Shown here: positions 26,759 to 35,387 of the stretch, in pieces
How positions within the stretch are numbered: position 1 is the stretch's first letter
Layout: each line of letters starts with the position of its first letter
DNA from: TMED88 sp964515335
Lineage (GTDB): Bacteria; Myxococcota_A; UBA9160; UBA4427
Assembly: GCA_964515335.1 (NCBI GenBank)
Contig: CAZETS010000015.1
Coordinates: 16,881-80,880 of the forward strand
Length of the DNA stretch: 64,000 nucleotides
Direction of reading: 5' to 3'
Notes under the pieces: generated by a model
Told to the model about the DNA's origin: nothing
The model's input: the letters and a program-made list of their open reading frames with translations, nothing else
The model's database searches: none
Position numbers and translations under genes: made by a program

Positions 26759-26812
26759 ATGCAGACGACTTCGACGAACGCGAGCCAACCTGGCACGAGG
26801 ACGATCCGATGA
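26759..26812 (+). CDS. Possible 17-codon leader ORF overlapping the CoA-transferase start
   Basis: ATG at 26759 has a strong CCAGGAGG upstream (26745-26752). The peptide MQTTSTNASQPGTRTIR ends at a TGA that overlaps the ATG of the next gene (ATGA). The good ribosome-binding site and stop/start overlap suggest a translated leader or re-initiation, but the peptide has no known similarity. It is equally possible that this is a chance arrangement and only the downstream GAGGAC-ATG matters. Confidence 0.4.
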   Translation: MQTTSTNASQPGTRTIR

Positions 26813-28017
26813 GCACGCCGCTCGAAGGTGTGCGCGTCGTCGAGCTGGCGAGCTTCGTCGCCGCGCCGACGAGCGGTGCGCTGCTCGTCGACCTCGGCGC
26901 CGAGGTCATCAAGGTCGAGGTGCCCTGGGGAGAGATCTACCGGCACAGCACCGCACGCATGATGGGCGTCGAGTCCGAATTCTCGCTGAGCGCGCCGTTC
27001 CAGATGACCAACCACGGCAAGCGCTCGCTCACCCTCGACCTCGCCCTCCCCCAGGCACAGGCGGCGCTCAGGAAGGTGGTGGACACCGCCGACGTGCTGC
27101 TCACCAACATGCTGCCGGCGCGGCTCGCGCGCTACGGGCTCGATCCCGAGGCACTGCTCGCCGAGCGCCCGGAGCTGATCGTCGCGCGCCTATCGGGCTA
27201 TGGGGCCGATGGCCCCGAGGCCGAGACGCCGGCTTTCGACTACACGGCCTACTGGGCGCGCTCGGGCCTGATGGAGCAGCTGCGCGAGGACGGCGGCGCG
27301 CTCTCGTTCCAGCGTCCCGGCATCGGCGACCACTCGGCGGGCCTCGCGCTCGCCCTGGCGATCCTGGCCGCGCTGCGCACCCGCGACGCCGAGGGCCACG
27401 GACAGGTGGTGGACGTCGCACTGCAGAACATCGGCTACTACGTCTCGGGCAACGACATGACCTGGGCGCTGGCCACCGGAAAGAACCCGCCCAAGCACGA
27501 TCGGTCGAAGCCCCGCAATGCGCTCTGGAACCACTACGTCTGCAAGGACGGACGCTCGCTCTTCCTCGTCATGATCGAAGCCGACCGCTATTGGACCACG
27601 TTCTGCGAGGCGATCGGCCGCTCCGATCTCGCCGGGGACGAGCGCTTCGCCGACGCCTGGGCGCGCTTCCACAACGCCGAAGATCTGGTGGAGATCCTCG
27701 ACGGGATCTTCGCCGAGCAGACGCTCGCAGAATGGACGAAGCAGCTCGCCGGGCATCGGCTGATCTGGGCGCCGGTGCTGAATCACGCCGAGGCGGCCAC
27801 TGACGCGACCGCGGCGGCTCGAGGGGTCTTCCCTGAGGTCGACCACCCCGAGCACGGTCGTTTCCGGACGGTCGGCCCGCCCTTCTCGATGTCCAAGCAC
27901 CCGATCGGCGCCAACGCCCCGGCTCCGGATCTCGGCGCGGACACCGAGGCAGTGCTCACCGAGGCGGGCGTCGACGACGAGACGATCGCGCTGCTGGTGG
28001 CGGCGGCGACCAGCTAG
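26809..28017 (+). CDS. CaiB/BaiF (class III) CoA-transferase
   Basis: 402 residues, the usual single-domain length. N-terminal VRVVELASFVAAPTSGALLVDLGAEVIKVE is the CoA-binding Rossmann segment; RLSGYGADGPEAETPAFDYTAYWA is the substrate region; GHGQVVDVALQN carries the nucleophile Asp202. It transfers CoA between a thioester and a free acid. The two CoA-transferase genes lie in tandem on one strand, followed convergently (13 bp) by the selenoprotein gene. Together with the dehydratases this reads as a carboxylate-activating catabolic block. Confidence 0.88.
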   Translation: MSTPLEGVRVVELASFVAAPTSGALLVDLGAEVIKVEVPWGEIYRHSTARMMGVESEFSLSAPFQMTNHGKRSLTLDLALPQAQAALRKVVDTADVLLTNMLPARLARYGLDPEALLAERPELIVARLSGYGADGPEAETPAFDYTAYWARSGLMEQLREDGGALSFQRPGIGDHSAGLALALAILAALRTRDAEGHGQVVDVALQNIGYYVSGNDMTWALATGKNPPKHDRSKPRNALWNHYVCKDGRSLFLVMIEADRYWTTFCEAIGRSDLAGDERFADAWARFHNAEDLVEILDGIFAEQTLAEWTKQLAGHRLIWAPVLNHAEAATDATAAARGVFPEVDHPEHGRFRTVGPPFSMSKHPIGANAPAPDLGADTEAVLTEAGVDDETIALLVAAATS

Positions 28018-28029
28018 CTCCCGGACCCG

Positions 28030-28971
28030 TCAGTCGAGGAACACGCAGGTCGGGCAACCCGTCGTGGCCAGAGCCTCGTCGGCGAGGGTGCGGTCCTCTT
28101 CCAACTGGTACTGCGGGGTGTCGCGGCGCGCCGCGCGGTCGTCCTCGAACTCGTCGCCGGCGTCACCGCTCGCGGCCCGTGGTCGCATCACGCCGTCCTT
28201 CCAGGCGTCGTCGTCCGCCCAGGTGTAGTCGAGGTGGACGAGGCGGCCTGGCTCGTCGATCGCGCGGAAGGCCGCGAGGGCGTCCTGCACGATGGCGCGC
28301 TGCAGAGCGCGGTCGTGCGGCTTGCCGGTGGTGTGGCCGAGCGGGAAGTCGAGGAAGGCGGCGCGCGGCGGATTCACGGAGCGGGTGATCGACAGCGCGC
28401 TCGTCATGCTGAGCGTCGGAATGCCGGCGGCCTCGATCGATCTCGCGATCAGTCCCACGGACTGATGGCAGACGGGTCAGACGGGGACCAGCAGCACCAG
28501 GTCGACCTGATCCTCGACGACGCGGCGCGTGAGTTCGGGGGCGAGCACGTCTCGCACCTTGCGGGCCGAGTAGATCCCGCCCATGAATGTGTAGAAGGCG
28601 TCCGCCAGCCCACCGATTTCGCCCTCCTCGACGAGCCCGCGAAGCACGTCGATGGGGAAGACCACGTTCGGGTCGCTGCGCGCGTCGGTGAGGTCGTAGG
28701 CGAAGTGCGTGGCGCGCAGGCGCTCGGTCGGCGTGTCGGTCGCGACGACCCGGTAGCTGACGTCGTCGGCGTGGTGGAAGGCGACCTGCCCGGCCGCGTA
28801 GATCCCGCCCGAGGCGATCAGGCCGACGCGGCACTCGGCGAGCGGCTTCTCGAGCAGGACGAACGGCGGCGGCGATTCGCTCTCGACCCAGCGATACACG
28901 GGATAGCCGAGCGCACTGTACTGGGCGCGCGTGCGCTCGATGTAGTCGACGGGGGGGCGGGTATCGGCCAC
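28030..28971 (-). CDS. Selenocysteine-containing GrdB-like (glycine/sarcosine/betaine reductase selenoprotein B family) protein; TGA at 28477-28479 read as Sec
   Basis: One 313-residue gene interrupted by an in-frame TGA at codon 165. Both sides are conserved-looking and continuous: LVLLVPV before, then U-PVCHQSVGLIARSIEAAGIPT after, the typical sequence around the Sec site of this family, giving a redox motif Sec165-Pro-Val-Cys168. The downstream part continues PPRAAFLDFPLGHTTGKPH and ends GCPTCVFLD, a second redox-type CxxC (Cys306, Cys309) close to the C-terminus. Automatic callers would report two separate ORFs (28477-28971 and 28030-28458). A bSECIS hairpin follows the TGA (28448-28466). 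Clostridial homologues are subunits of glycine/D-proline reductase; the aerobic versions have no settled function. ATG at 28971 has GGGAG upstream. selA, selB, selC and selD are not in the window. Confidence 0.85.
28448..28466 (-). promoter_or_regulatory. Predicted bSECIS hairpin for the GrdB-like selenoprotein
   Basis: On the mRNA strand ATCAGTCC-GTG-GGACTGAT forms a perfect 8-bp stem and 3-nt loop beginning 10 nt after the UGA, with the loop 19-21 nt downstream and a G as its first base. The stem may extend past a C-C mismatch with two or three further pairs. SelB-dependent SECIS elements in bacteria lie within the coding region at this distance and need a G in the apical loop, which fits. 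The stem also encodes conserved residues, so some pairing could be coincidental. Confidence 0.75.
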
Positions 28972-29200
28972 GGGGCTCCCGGTCTCGGGGTCGCGGGAAG
29001 CTCTCCCGCTCGGCGCTCAGTATAGAGCGCGGATCCGCCCGGATCGCCCCGCTTCGGGGGCCCGGGGAGCCGGTGGGCAAGCGCCGCGGATTCTTCCATA
29101 CTGATCCGACCCCCGCGCGCGACCGGCCGCCCGGGTGAAGGCATCCCTTCCCACCCCCGTGCGCCCGTCGGCGCGCCGCCGGGCCCCTGGAGGATTCACG

Positions 29201-30430
29201 ATGCAGAACGAGGCCTGGATCATCGACGCCGTGCGCTCGCCCCGCGGCAAGGGCAAGAAGACGGGCTCGCTCCACGAGGTGCACCCGCAACGCATCCTCG
29301 CGCAGGTGCTGAACGCCCTGCGCGATCGCAACGGCTTCGACACCGCCGACGTCGACGACGTCGTGATGGGCTGCGGGGCCGGCAGCGGCGACCACGCGAT
29401 GGACATCGCGCGGATGGCGGCTCTCGACGCGGGCTGGTCGCTCGACGCGCCCGGCGTCACGCTGAACCGCTTCTGCGGCTCGGGCCAGCAGGCCGTGAAC
29501 TTCGCCGCGATGGGGGTGCGCGCGGGCTTCCAGAACCTCGTCGTCGCCGGCGGCGTCGAGTCGATGTCGCGGCCGGCGCCCATGCACGTCGACGGCTTCT
29601 CGGCCAACAACGCCCACCTGAACGATCAGTACGCCATGGTGCCCCAGGGCATCTCGGCCGATCTCATCGCAACCGTCGAGGGCTTCAGCCGGGAGCAGTG
29701 CGACCAGATCGGCGTCGACAGCCAGGCGCGTGCCGACGCCGCCATCGAGGACGGCCGCTTCGAGCAGGCGCTCGTGCCGATCACCCACGACGACGGCGGC
29801 CCGGCCCTCGAGCGCGACGAGTTCCCGCGGCCCGGCAGCACGCTCGCCGACCTCGGCAAGCTCGCGCCGAGCTTCGCGGGCATGGGCGCCCACAAGAGCG
29901 AGGGCCAGACGCTCACGATCGACGAGACGGCGCTGCTCGCCTACCCCGACGTGGAGCAGATCGAGCACGTCCACCACGCCGGCAACTCGTCGGGCGTGGT
30001 CGACGGCGCCTCGGCGGTGATCGTCGCCTCGCCCGAGTACGCGAAGGCCCACGGCATGAAGCCCCGGGCGCGCGTCGTGATGACCGCGGTCGCCGGCACC
30101 GAGCCGGTCATCATGCTGACCGCACCCGGTCCGGCCGCGAAGCGCTGCGTCGAGCAGGCCGGCATGACTTTCGACGATCTCGACCTGATCGAGGTCAACG
30201 AGGCGTTCGCGGCGGTGGTGCTCAAGTTCCTGCGCGACACCGGCGTGGACTGGGACAAGTGCAACGTCAACGGCGGCGCGATCGCGCTCGGCCACCCGAT
30301 CGGCGCCACCGGCGGCATGCTGATCGGCACACTGCTCGACGAGCTCGAGCGGCGCGACCTGTCGACGGGACTCGTCACCATGTGCACGGGCGGCGGCATG
30401 GGGACGGCGACGATCATCGAGCGCGTCTAG
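29201..30430 (+). CDS. Acetyl-CoA C-acyltransferase (thiolase)
   Basis: 409 residues from ATG at 29201, with CTGGAGG upstream. Thiolase family signature: NRFCGSGQQA with nucleophile Cys92, LIEVNEAFAAVV near residue 330, GGAIALGHPIGATGG with His365, and MCTGGGMGTA with Cys395. All catalytic residues are present. The AWIIDAVRSPRGKGKKTGSLHEVHP start is characteristic of the thiolases found in acyl-CoA catabolic operons. It is followed at 22 bp by an SDR and at a further 21 bp by an acyl-CoA ligase, so the three are one operon. Confidence 0.93.
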   Translation: MQNEAWIIDAVRSPRGKGKKTGSLHEVHPQRILAQVLNALRDRNGFDTADVDDVVMGCGAGSGDHAMDIARMAALDAGWSLDAPGVTLNRFCGSGQQAVNFAAMGVRAGFQNLVVAGGVESMSRPAPMHVDGFSANNAHLNDQYAMVPQGISADLIATVEGFSREQCDQIGVDSQARADAAIEDGRFEQALVPITHDDGGPALERDEFPRPGSTLADLGKLAPSFAGMGAHKSEGQTLTIDETALLAYPDVEQIEHVHHAGNSSGVVDGASAVIVASPEYAKAHGMKPRARVVMTAVAGTEPVIMLTAPGPAAKRCVEQAGMTFDDLDLIEVNEAFAAVVLKFLRDTGVDWDKCNVNGGAIALGHPIGATGGMLIGTLLDELERRDLSTGLVTMCTGGGMGTATIIERV

Positions 30431-30452
30431 CCAGAACGGCAAGGAGATCTTC

Positions 30453-31427
30453 ATGGATCGGTTCGAGGGAAAGGTCGCCGTCGTCACCGGCGGTGGCACG
30501 GGAATGGGGCGCGAACTCTGCATCCAGCTCGCGCGAGAGGGCTGCCACGTCGCCCTGTGCGACGTCTCCGACGAGGCCATGCAGCAGACCAAGGCGCTCT
30601 GCGAGGAAGCGGCGCCGGCCGGCACGCGCATCAGCACCCACGTCGCCGACGTCTCGATTCGCGAGCAGGTGATCGCCTTTCGCAGCGGCGTCGCCGAGGC
30701 CCACGACACGAAGCACGTGAACCTGCTCTTCAACAACGCGGGCATCGGCGGCGGCGGCAGCTTCGTCGACGGCGAGGTGGAAGAGTGGGACAAGACCTTC
30801 GAGGTCTGCTGGGGCGGGGTCTACCTCTGCTGCCGCGCCTTCATGCCGCTGCTGCTCGCCTGCGACGAGGGCCACGTCGTCAACACCAGCAGCGTGAACG
30901 GCTTCTGGGCGTCGATCGGTCCGTTCACGGCCCACACCGCCTACAGCGCGGCGAAGTTCGCCGTGAAGGGCTTCACCGAGGCGCTCGTCAACGACTTCAA
31001 GCTGAACGCCCCGCACCTCAAGGCCTCGGTCGTGATGCCGGGCCACATCGGCACCTCGATCGTCATGAACTCGGGGAAGATCCTCGGCCGCGACCCCAAG
31101 GAGCTGCCCGACGAAGAGATCGAGCAGATCAAGGAAAAAATCGTCGACATGGGACTGCCGGTGGAGAACCTCACCAACGAGCAGATCCGGCAGTTCATGG
31201 TGCAGCAGGGCGAGCAGTTCCGGGACGCCGCGCCGATGACCGCCGAGGCCGCCGCCACGGTGATCCTCGACGGCGTGCGTGCCGGGCGCTGGCGCATCCT
31301 CGTCGGCGAAGACGCCTACCTGCTCGACGAGATGGTGCGCACCCATCCCGAGGAGGCCTACACGGAGGACTTCTACCAGGACTTCGTCAAGAAGGCGAAC
31401 TGGAAGCTGGGCGAGTTGCGCGGTTAG
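30453..31427 (+). CDS. Short-chain dehydrogenase/reductase
   Basis: 324 residues, longer than the 250-residue classical SDR. TGGGTGMG (12-19) is the NAD(P)-binding motif, NNAG at 94-97, catalytic Ser146/147, Tyr164 and Lys168 (AYSAAKFAVKG). A C-terminal extension of about 80 residues includes EEIEQIKEKIVDMGLPVENL and EDFYQDFVKKANWKLGELRG. It would oxidise or reduce a hydroxyl or keto group on the CoA-bound substrate. Substrate unknown; the extension is typical of SDRs clustered with thiolases in steroid/lipid-degrading actinobacteria and proteobacteria, an inference only. Confidence 0.9.
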   Translation: MDRFEGKVAVVTGGGTGMGRELCIQLAREGCHVALCDVSDEAMQQTKALCEEAAPAGTRISTHVADVSIREQVIAFRSGVAEAHDTKHVNLLFNNAGIGGGGSFVDGEVEEWDKTFEVCWGGVYLCCRAFMPLLLACDEGHVVNTSSVNGFWASIGPFTAHTAYSAAKFAVKGFTEALVNDFKLNAPHLKASVVMPGHIGTSIVMNSGKILGRDPKELPDEEIEQIKEKIVDMGLPVENLTNEQIRQFMVQQGEQFRDAAPMTAEAAATVILDGVRAGRWRILVGEDAYLLDEMVRTHPEEAYTEDFYQDFVKKANWKLGELRG

Positions 31428-31448
31428 GAGACGGCCGGGAGGAGCGGC

Positions 31449-33017
31449 ATGAGCGCGAGCGGCCTGCACCGATCCATCACCCACACCGAGCTGGTCGTCG
31501 GCGCGCTGCGCCGTTGGCCCGCTCGCGAGGCCTTCCGACAGGACGGGCACAGCTGGACGTACGCCCAGACCGCCGATCAGGTGGCCCGCTTCGCCGCCGT
31601 CTTCCAGAAGCGCGGCCTGCCGCGTGGTCACGGCATCGGGCTGCTCTCGCCGAATCGCCCCGAGGTGTGGATGGCCCAGACGGCGACCGCCGTCGCCGGC
31701 GGGCGCTACACGGCCCTGCACCCGGCGGGCTCGCTGCCCGACCACACCTACGCGTGTGACGAGGCCGAACTCCGCTTCCTCTGCGTCGACCCCGCCTACG
31801 CGGAGCGCGCCGGCGAGCTGCTCGAGCGGTCCCCGTCGGTCGAGGCCGTGTTCACGTTCGGGCCGTCGGATGTCGGCGACGATCTGCTGGCGCTCGCCGA
31901 GGGGATGGGTCCGGTGGCCCTCACGCCCGGTCCACAGGGTCCGGACGACACGACCTGGCTCCTCTACACCGGCGGCACCACCGGCGTCCCCAAGGCGGCC
32001 GAACTCTCCGAGCATGCGATCGCCCAGATGACGCTGTCGATCTCGGCGGGCTGGGACCTCCCGAAGCAGCGCCGGTATCTCGCCTGCGCGCCCATCTCGC
32101 ACGCGGCGGGCACGCTGATCACGCCGACGCTGATGTCCGGAGGAAGCGTGGTGCTGCACCGCAGCTTCGATCCGGGTCGCTGGCTCGGGGACATGGTGGC
32201 CGAGCGCCCGACGCTGTCGCTGCTGGTGCCGACGATGATCTACGTCCTGCTCGACCATCCGTCCCTCGACGGCACCGACTTCTCGGCGCTCGAGACGATC
32301 ATGTACGGTGCGTCGCCGATGTCACCGGCACGCCTCGCCGAGGGCATCGAGCGCATCGGACCGGTCTTCGCGCAGCTCTACGGACAGACCGAGTGCGGCG
32401 CGGTCGCAACCAGCATGTGGCGCGCCCATCACGACCCGGGCGACCTGAAGCGGCTCTCGTCCTGCGGCCTGCCCATGCCGGGCGCACGGGTCGAGGTCTT
32501 CGACGCCGACGGTCGTCCGCTGCCCGAAGGCGAGGCCGGCGAGATCTGCCTGCAGGGCCCGAGCGTCATGAAGGGCTACTTCAAGCAGCCCGAGCTCACC
32601 GCCGAGGCCATCGTGGACGGCTGGTTGCACACCGGCGACATGGCGACCCGCGACGACGAGGGTTTCCTCTACATCGTCGACCGCAAGAAGGACATGATCA
32701 TCTCCGGCGGCTTCAACGTCTTCCCGCGCGAGATCGAGGACGTGCTCGGCACGCACCCGGCCGTGTCGGCCGTGGCGGTGATCGGCGTACCCGACGACAA
32801 GTGGGGCGAGGCCGTGAAGGCGGTCGTCGTGCCGCGCCCGAACCACGAGGTGGTGGCCGATGAGCTGATCGCTCTGGTCAAGAAGGAGAAGGCCGCTTCG
32901 TACGCCCCGAAGACGGTCGACGTGGTCGACGAGCTGCCGCTCACGGCCGTGGGCAAGCCCGACAAGAAGGTGCTTCGCGCGCGCTACTGGGGCGAAGGCG
33001 GGCGCGGGGTCAACTGA
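31449..33017 (+). CDS. AMP-dependent synthetase / acyl-CoA ligase
   Basis: 522 residues. The ATP/AMP signature LLYTGGTTGVPKAAELSE lies at about residues 171-188, the A5-type YGQTECGAVA near residue 313, GWLHTGDMATRDDEGF near 395, and the hinge motif DRKKDMIISGGFNVFPREIE near 413, with the terminal Lys in GKPDKKVLRARYW. It activates a carboxylic acid to its acyl-CoA with ATP. It ends the thiolase-SDR-ligase run and is convergent with the Spy-like gene, separated by a repeat. Confidence 0.93.
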   Translation: MSASGLHRSITHTELVVGALRRWPAREAFRQDGHSWTYAQTADQVARFAAVFQKRGLPRGHGIGLLSPNRPEVWMAQTATAVAGGRYTALHPAGSLPDHTYACDEAELRFLCVDPAYAERAGELLERSPSVEAVFTFGPSDVGDDLLALAEGMGPVALTPGPQGPDDTTWLLYTGGTTGVPKAAELSEHAIAQMTLSISAGWDLPKQRRYLACAPISHAAGTLITPTLMSGGSVVLHRSFDPGRWLGDMVAERPTLSLLVPTMIYVLLDHPSLDGTDFSALETIMYGASPMSPARLAEGIERIGPVFAQLYGQTECGAVATSMWRAHHDPGDLKRLSSCGLPMPGARVEVFDADGRPLPEGEAGEICLQGPSVMKGYFKQPELTAEAIVDGWLHTGDMATRDDEGFLYIVDRKKDMIISGGFNVFPREIEDVLGTHPAVSAVAVIGVPDDKWGEAVKAVVVPRPNHEVVADELIALVKKEKAASYAPKTVDVVDELPLTAVGKPDKKVLRARYWGEGGRGVN

Positions 33018-33029
33018 GGAGCACGAGCC

Positions 33030-33068
33030 GCGGCCCGAGAAGGCGGCCTTGGCGGCCCGAGAAGGCGG
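33030..33068. repeat. 17-bp direct repeat, two copies, 22-bp period
   Basis: GCGGCCCGAGAAGGCGG occurs at 33030-33046 and 33052-33068, between the convergent ends of the ligase and the Spy-like gene. GGCC-rich words could fold, so it may be part of a transcription end, but no U-tract is visible. Confidence 0.65.
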
Positions 33069-33084
33069 GCCAGGGCCGATCGGG

Positions 33085-33762
33085 TCAGTCGGCCGACGTG
33101 TCGTCCTGCGGCTCGGCGCGGCCCTTCGCGGCCTCCCGGGCGCGGCTTTCCCGCACCGCCTGCTTGTACTCGCGAAGCTGAGCCCGCAGCTCGCTCGCCC
33201 GCTCGGTGTCGCCCGCCCGGTCGGCGGCGCGGATCTGCCGCTGGATGGCCTGGATGCTCGGCCCCCTGGCGGGGCCCGGCCCCCTGCCGCGAGGAGCGGC
33301 CTCTGCGCGGAACTTCTCTTTCTGGTCTTCGTCGAGGATCTTCATCATCCCCGGCTGCGTCATCATGAGCTTCTGCCGCTCGGCGACGAGGCGCTGCACG
33401 GTCGCCATGTCGCCCTCGGAGCGCGCCGCAACGAGTTCGTCCCGGATGCGCTGAAGCTCGTCCTCGTGCTCGCGCCGCCAGGCGGCCTTGGCCTCGGGCA
33501 GCTCGTCGATCGCCTTGCGCTGCTCGTCGGTCAGTTCGAGCGACTCGAGGCGTGCGTGTCGCCGTGCGGCGCGGTCCTTGCCCCCCTTCCAGGCGTGCCA
33601 TCCGCCGGATTGCCGCCCGCCGGGAGCGGCGCCCTCACCCGTGTCGACCCCCGCCGACGGCTCGGACCCGCCGCCTTCGTGCGCGTCCGCGAAGGCCGCG
33701 GAGGCGACGCTGGAGAGAAAGACGACGACGATCAGCCCTGTAGCGATTCGATGGCTCCGCAT
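33085..33762 (-). CDS. Periplasmic Spy/CpxP-like helical protein
   Basis: 225 residues from ATG at 33762 (a longer start at 33777 adds five residues). MRSHRIATGLIVVVFLSSVASAAFADA is a signal peptide. The mature part is helical and charged, with LESLELTDEQRKAIDELPEAKAAWRREHEDELQRIRDEL and a second LVAERQKLMMTQPGMMKILDEDQKEKF block. The pattern of LTxEQ followed by Met-rich helices matches Spy/CpxP-type periplasmic chaperones or metal-sensing (CnrR/ZraP-like) proteins. No LTXXQ pair is complete, so the class assignment is tentative. Confidence 0.6.
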   Translation of the reverse strand: MRSHRIATGLIVVVFLSSVASAAFADAHEGGGSEPSAGVDTGEGAAPGGRQSGGWHAWKGGKDRAARRHARLESLELTDEQRKAIDELPEAKAAWRREHEDELQRIRDELVAARSEGDMATVQRLVAERQKLMMTQPGMMKILDEDQKEKFRAEAAPRGRGPGPARGPSIQAIQRQIRAADRAGDTERASELRAQLREYKQAVRESRAREAAKGRAEPQDDTSAD

Positions 33763-33841
33763 GCAGACAGCGTACATCAGCGGCCCCGGCGGCGAGTAGG
33801 CCCCCGAGCCGGCAGCCCGCCAGGGGGGCGAGACCCAGCGC

Positions 33842-35218
33842 TCAGGGCGAGGCGTCGCGCCACGGCAGACCCGGCCCGTCGAGCTTCACGAAGACGGGGC
33901 CGATCGTGAACGCGAGCACGATCAGGACCAGCAGCAAGACGAGCGCGCCCCAGACCAACGCCGAGCGCCAACCACCGGCGCGGGTCCAACCGGCCAGCGC
34001 TTCGCTCGCGTAGACGGCGAAGGGCACGGAGAGCCCCAGCAGGTAGCTGCCCTTGACGGTCGCGAACCAGGGGTTGCCCCAGGTGAAGGCCACGTAGCCG
34101 GCCAGGAGTGCAGCGAGCGTCGACAGCAGCAGCGTGTCGACGCCGCCGGGATCGCGCACGGCCCGCCGCACCGCCCGACCCGCACCGACCACGAAGGCCG
34201 CGGTCGGCAGCAACGCGAGCACGGTGATCGCGCTGCCGAAGCGCGTCACAGCCGGTGATCTGGGCAGGAAGTGACGGTGGCCGTCGAACCACACCGTGTC
34301 GTAGGTGCCGCCCCAGACCGAGCGCAGCAGGTCGGGGTTCAGCAGCTGCGGATCCGAGAAGGCCGCGAGCGGGAAGCGCAGGTAGTCGAGCAGCTGCCGC
34401 GAGCCCGGCGGCATCTCGAACATCTTGGCGTGGACGGCGAGGTCCTGCGGATAGAGGTACCCGTAGGCGACCAGGTTGTAGAGGTAGTACCAGCCCCCCA
34501 CGCCCAGGGCGACGGCACCCGCCACCGCGCTGGCCACGAGCGCCGGCCCCGCGCGCCGCGACCGCCACGCCGCGATCCACCACGTCGTGCCGATCGCCAG
34601 CAGCACGAGCACGCCCGTCATCTTGGTCAGCACGGCGAGACCGGCGAGCAGCCCCACGACCGCCGCCCGCGCCGGCGCCGGTGCGCCCGGCGACTGCCCG
34701 ATCGGCGCGGCCGCGATCAACGCGAGCGACATCCACATCGTCGCCAGCAGCTCTTCGCCGACCATCGCGGCCATGTAGACGTGCACCGGCAGGAAGAGCA
34801 GCAGCGCGCCCGCCAGCACGATCCGGCGCGGGTCGTCCGGAGAGAGGCGGGCCACCAGCCACACCGCCGACCCGATCGCGACCAGGCCCGCCGCCGAGGC
34901 GAGCAGCGGCAACGACACCAGCAGCGCACCCTCCAGGCCAACGCCGACGAGCACGCGCCAGAGCGCCGCAGCCACGTAGTAGAAGAGCGGCGGGTGGGAG
35001 GTCGCCCAGGCCGCCTCCGGGTCGGGCAGCGCCCAGCTGTGGGTCAGGAAGCGGATGTACTCGACGTTCTCGACCGCGTCGAAGCCATTGCCCGTGCGGT
35101 AGCGGATCGCGTTGTCGATCCGCATCGCGACAGCCACGAGCAGCAGCGCGCCCCCCGCCCACCACTCCGCCCGATGATGCGGACCGCCTGCGCTCTTCGC
35201 CCCGGAGTCGATCGACAC
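33842..35218 (-). CDS. GT-C fold (GT39-like) glycosyltransferase family membrane protein
   Basis: 458 residues. About ten hydrophobic segments follow an N-terminal loop carrying the acidic motif FDAVENVEYIRFL and a GWALPDPEAAWATSHPPLFYYV-type second loop, the arrangement of ArnT/PMT-like enzymes that take sugars from polyprenyl-phosphate donors and work on the periplasmic face. The acidic residues in the first loop are presumably the catalytic base, but I cannot verify the acceptor. It is divergent from the glutamate-synthase-like gene. Confidence 0.75.
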   Translation of the reverse strand: MSIDSGAKSAGGPHHRAEWWAGGALLLVAVAMRIDNAIRYRTGNGFDAVENVEYIRFLTHSWALPDPEAAWATSHPPLFYYVAAALWRVLVGVGLEGALLVSLPLLASAAGLVAIGSAVWLVARLSPDDPRRIVLAGALLLFLPVHVYMAAMVGEELLATMWMSLALIAAAPIGQSPGAPAPARAAVVGLLAGLAVLTKMTGVLVLLAIGTTWWIAAWRSRRAGPALVASAVAGAVALGVGGWYYLYNLVAYGYLYPQDLAVHAKMFEMPPGSRQLLDYLRFPLAAFSDPQLLNPDLLRSVWGGTYDTVWFDGHRHFLPRSPAVTRFGSAITVLALLPTAAFVVGAGRAVRRAVRDPGGVDTLLLSTLAALLAGYVAFTWGNPWFATVKGSYLLGLSVPFAVYASEALAGWTRAGGWRSALVWGALVLLLVLIVLAFTIGPVFVKLDGPGLPWRDASP

Positions 35219-35387
35219 CGCCCCATCCCCCAGCCGGGACCGGGAGCATAGAACAGCCGGCCGACCCGACGCCGACCCGACCAGGGCCCGCGATCTCCAC
35301 TAGAATTCATGCCTCGATGCAGCACCCGAGAGCGGGTGGGGCCTTGACCCGGCGAGCCCCGCGCTCGGCGCGCCGAAGGGACCGTGG

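Noticed and set aside
28477..28479. TGA as an ordinary stop or sequencing error in the GrdB-like gene
   Set aside because: The frame continues with conserved-looking sequence through a U-P-V-C motif and a hairpin follows at the SECIS distance, so readthrough is more likely. An error changing TGC to TGA cannot be fully excluded.
33030..33068. Intergenic GC-rich repeat as an intrinsic terminator
   Set aside because: No clear stem-loop followed by a U-tract; recorded only as a repeat.
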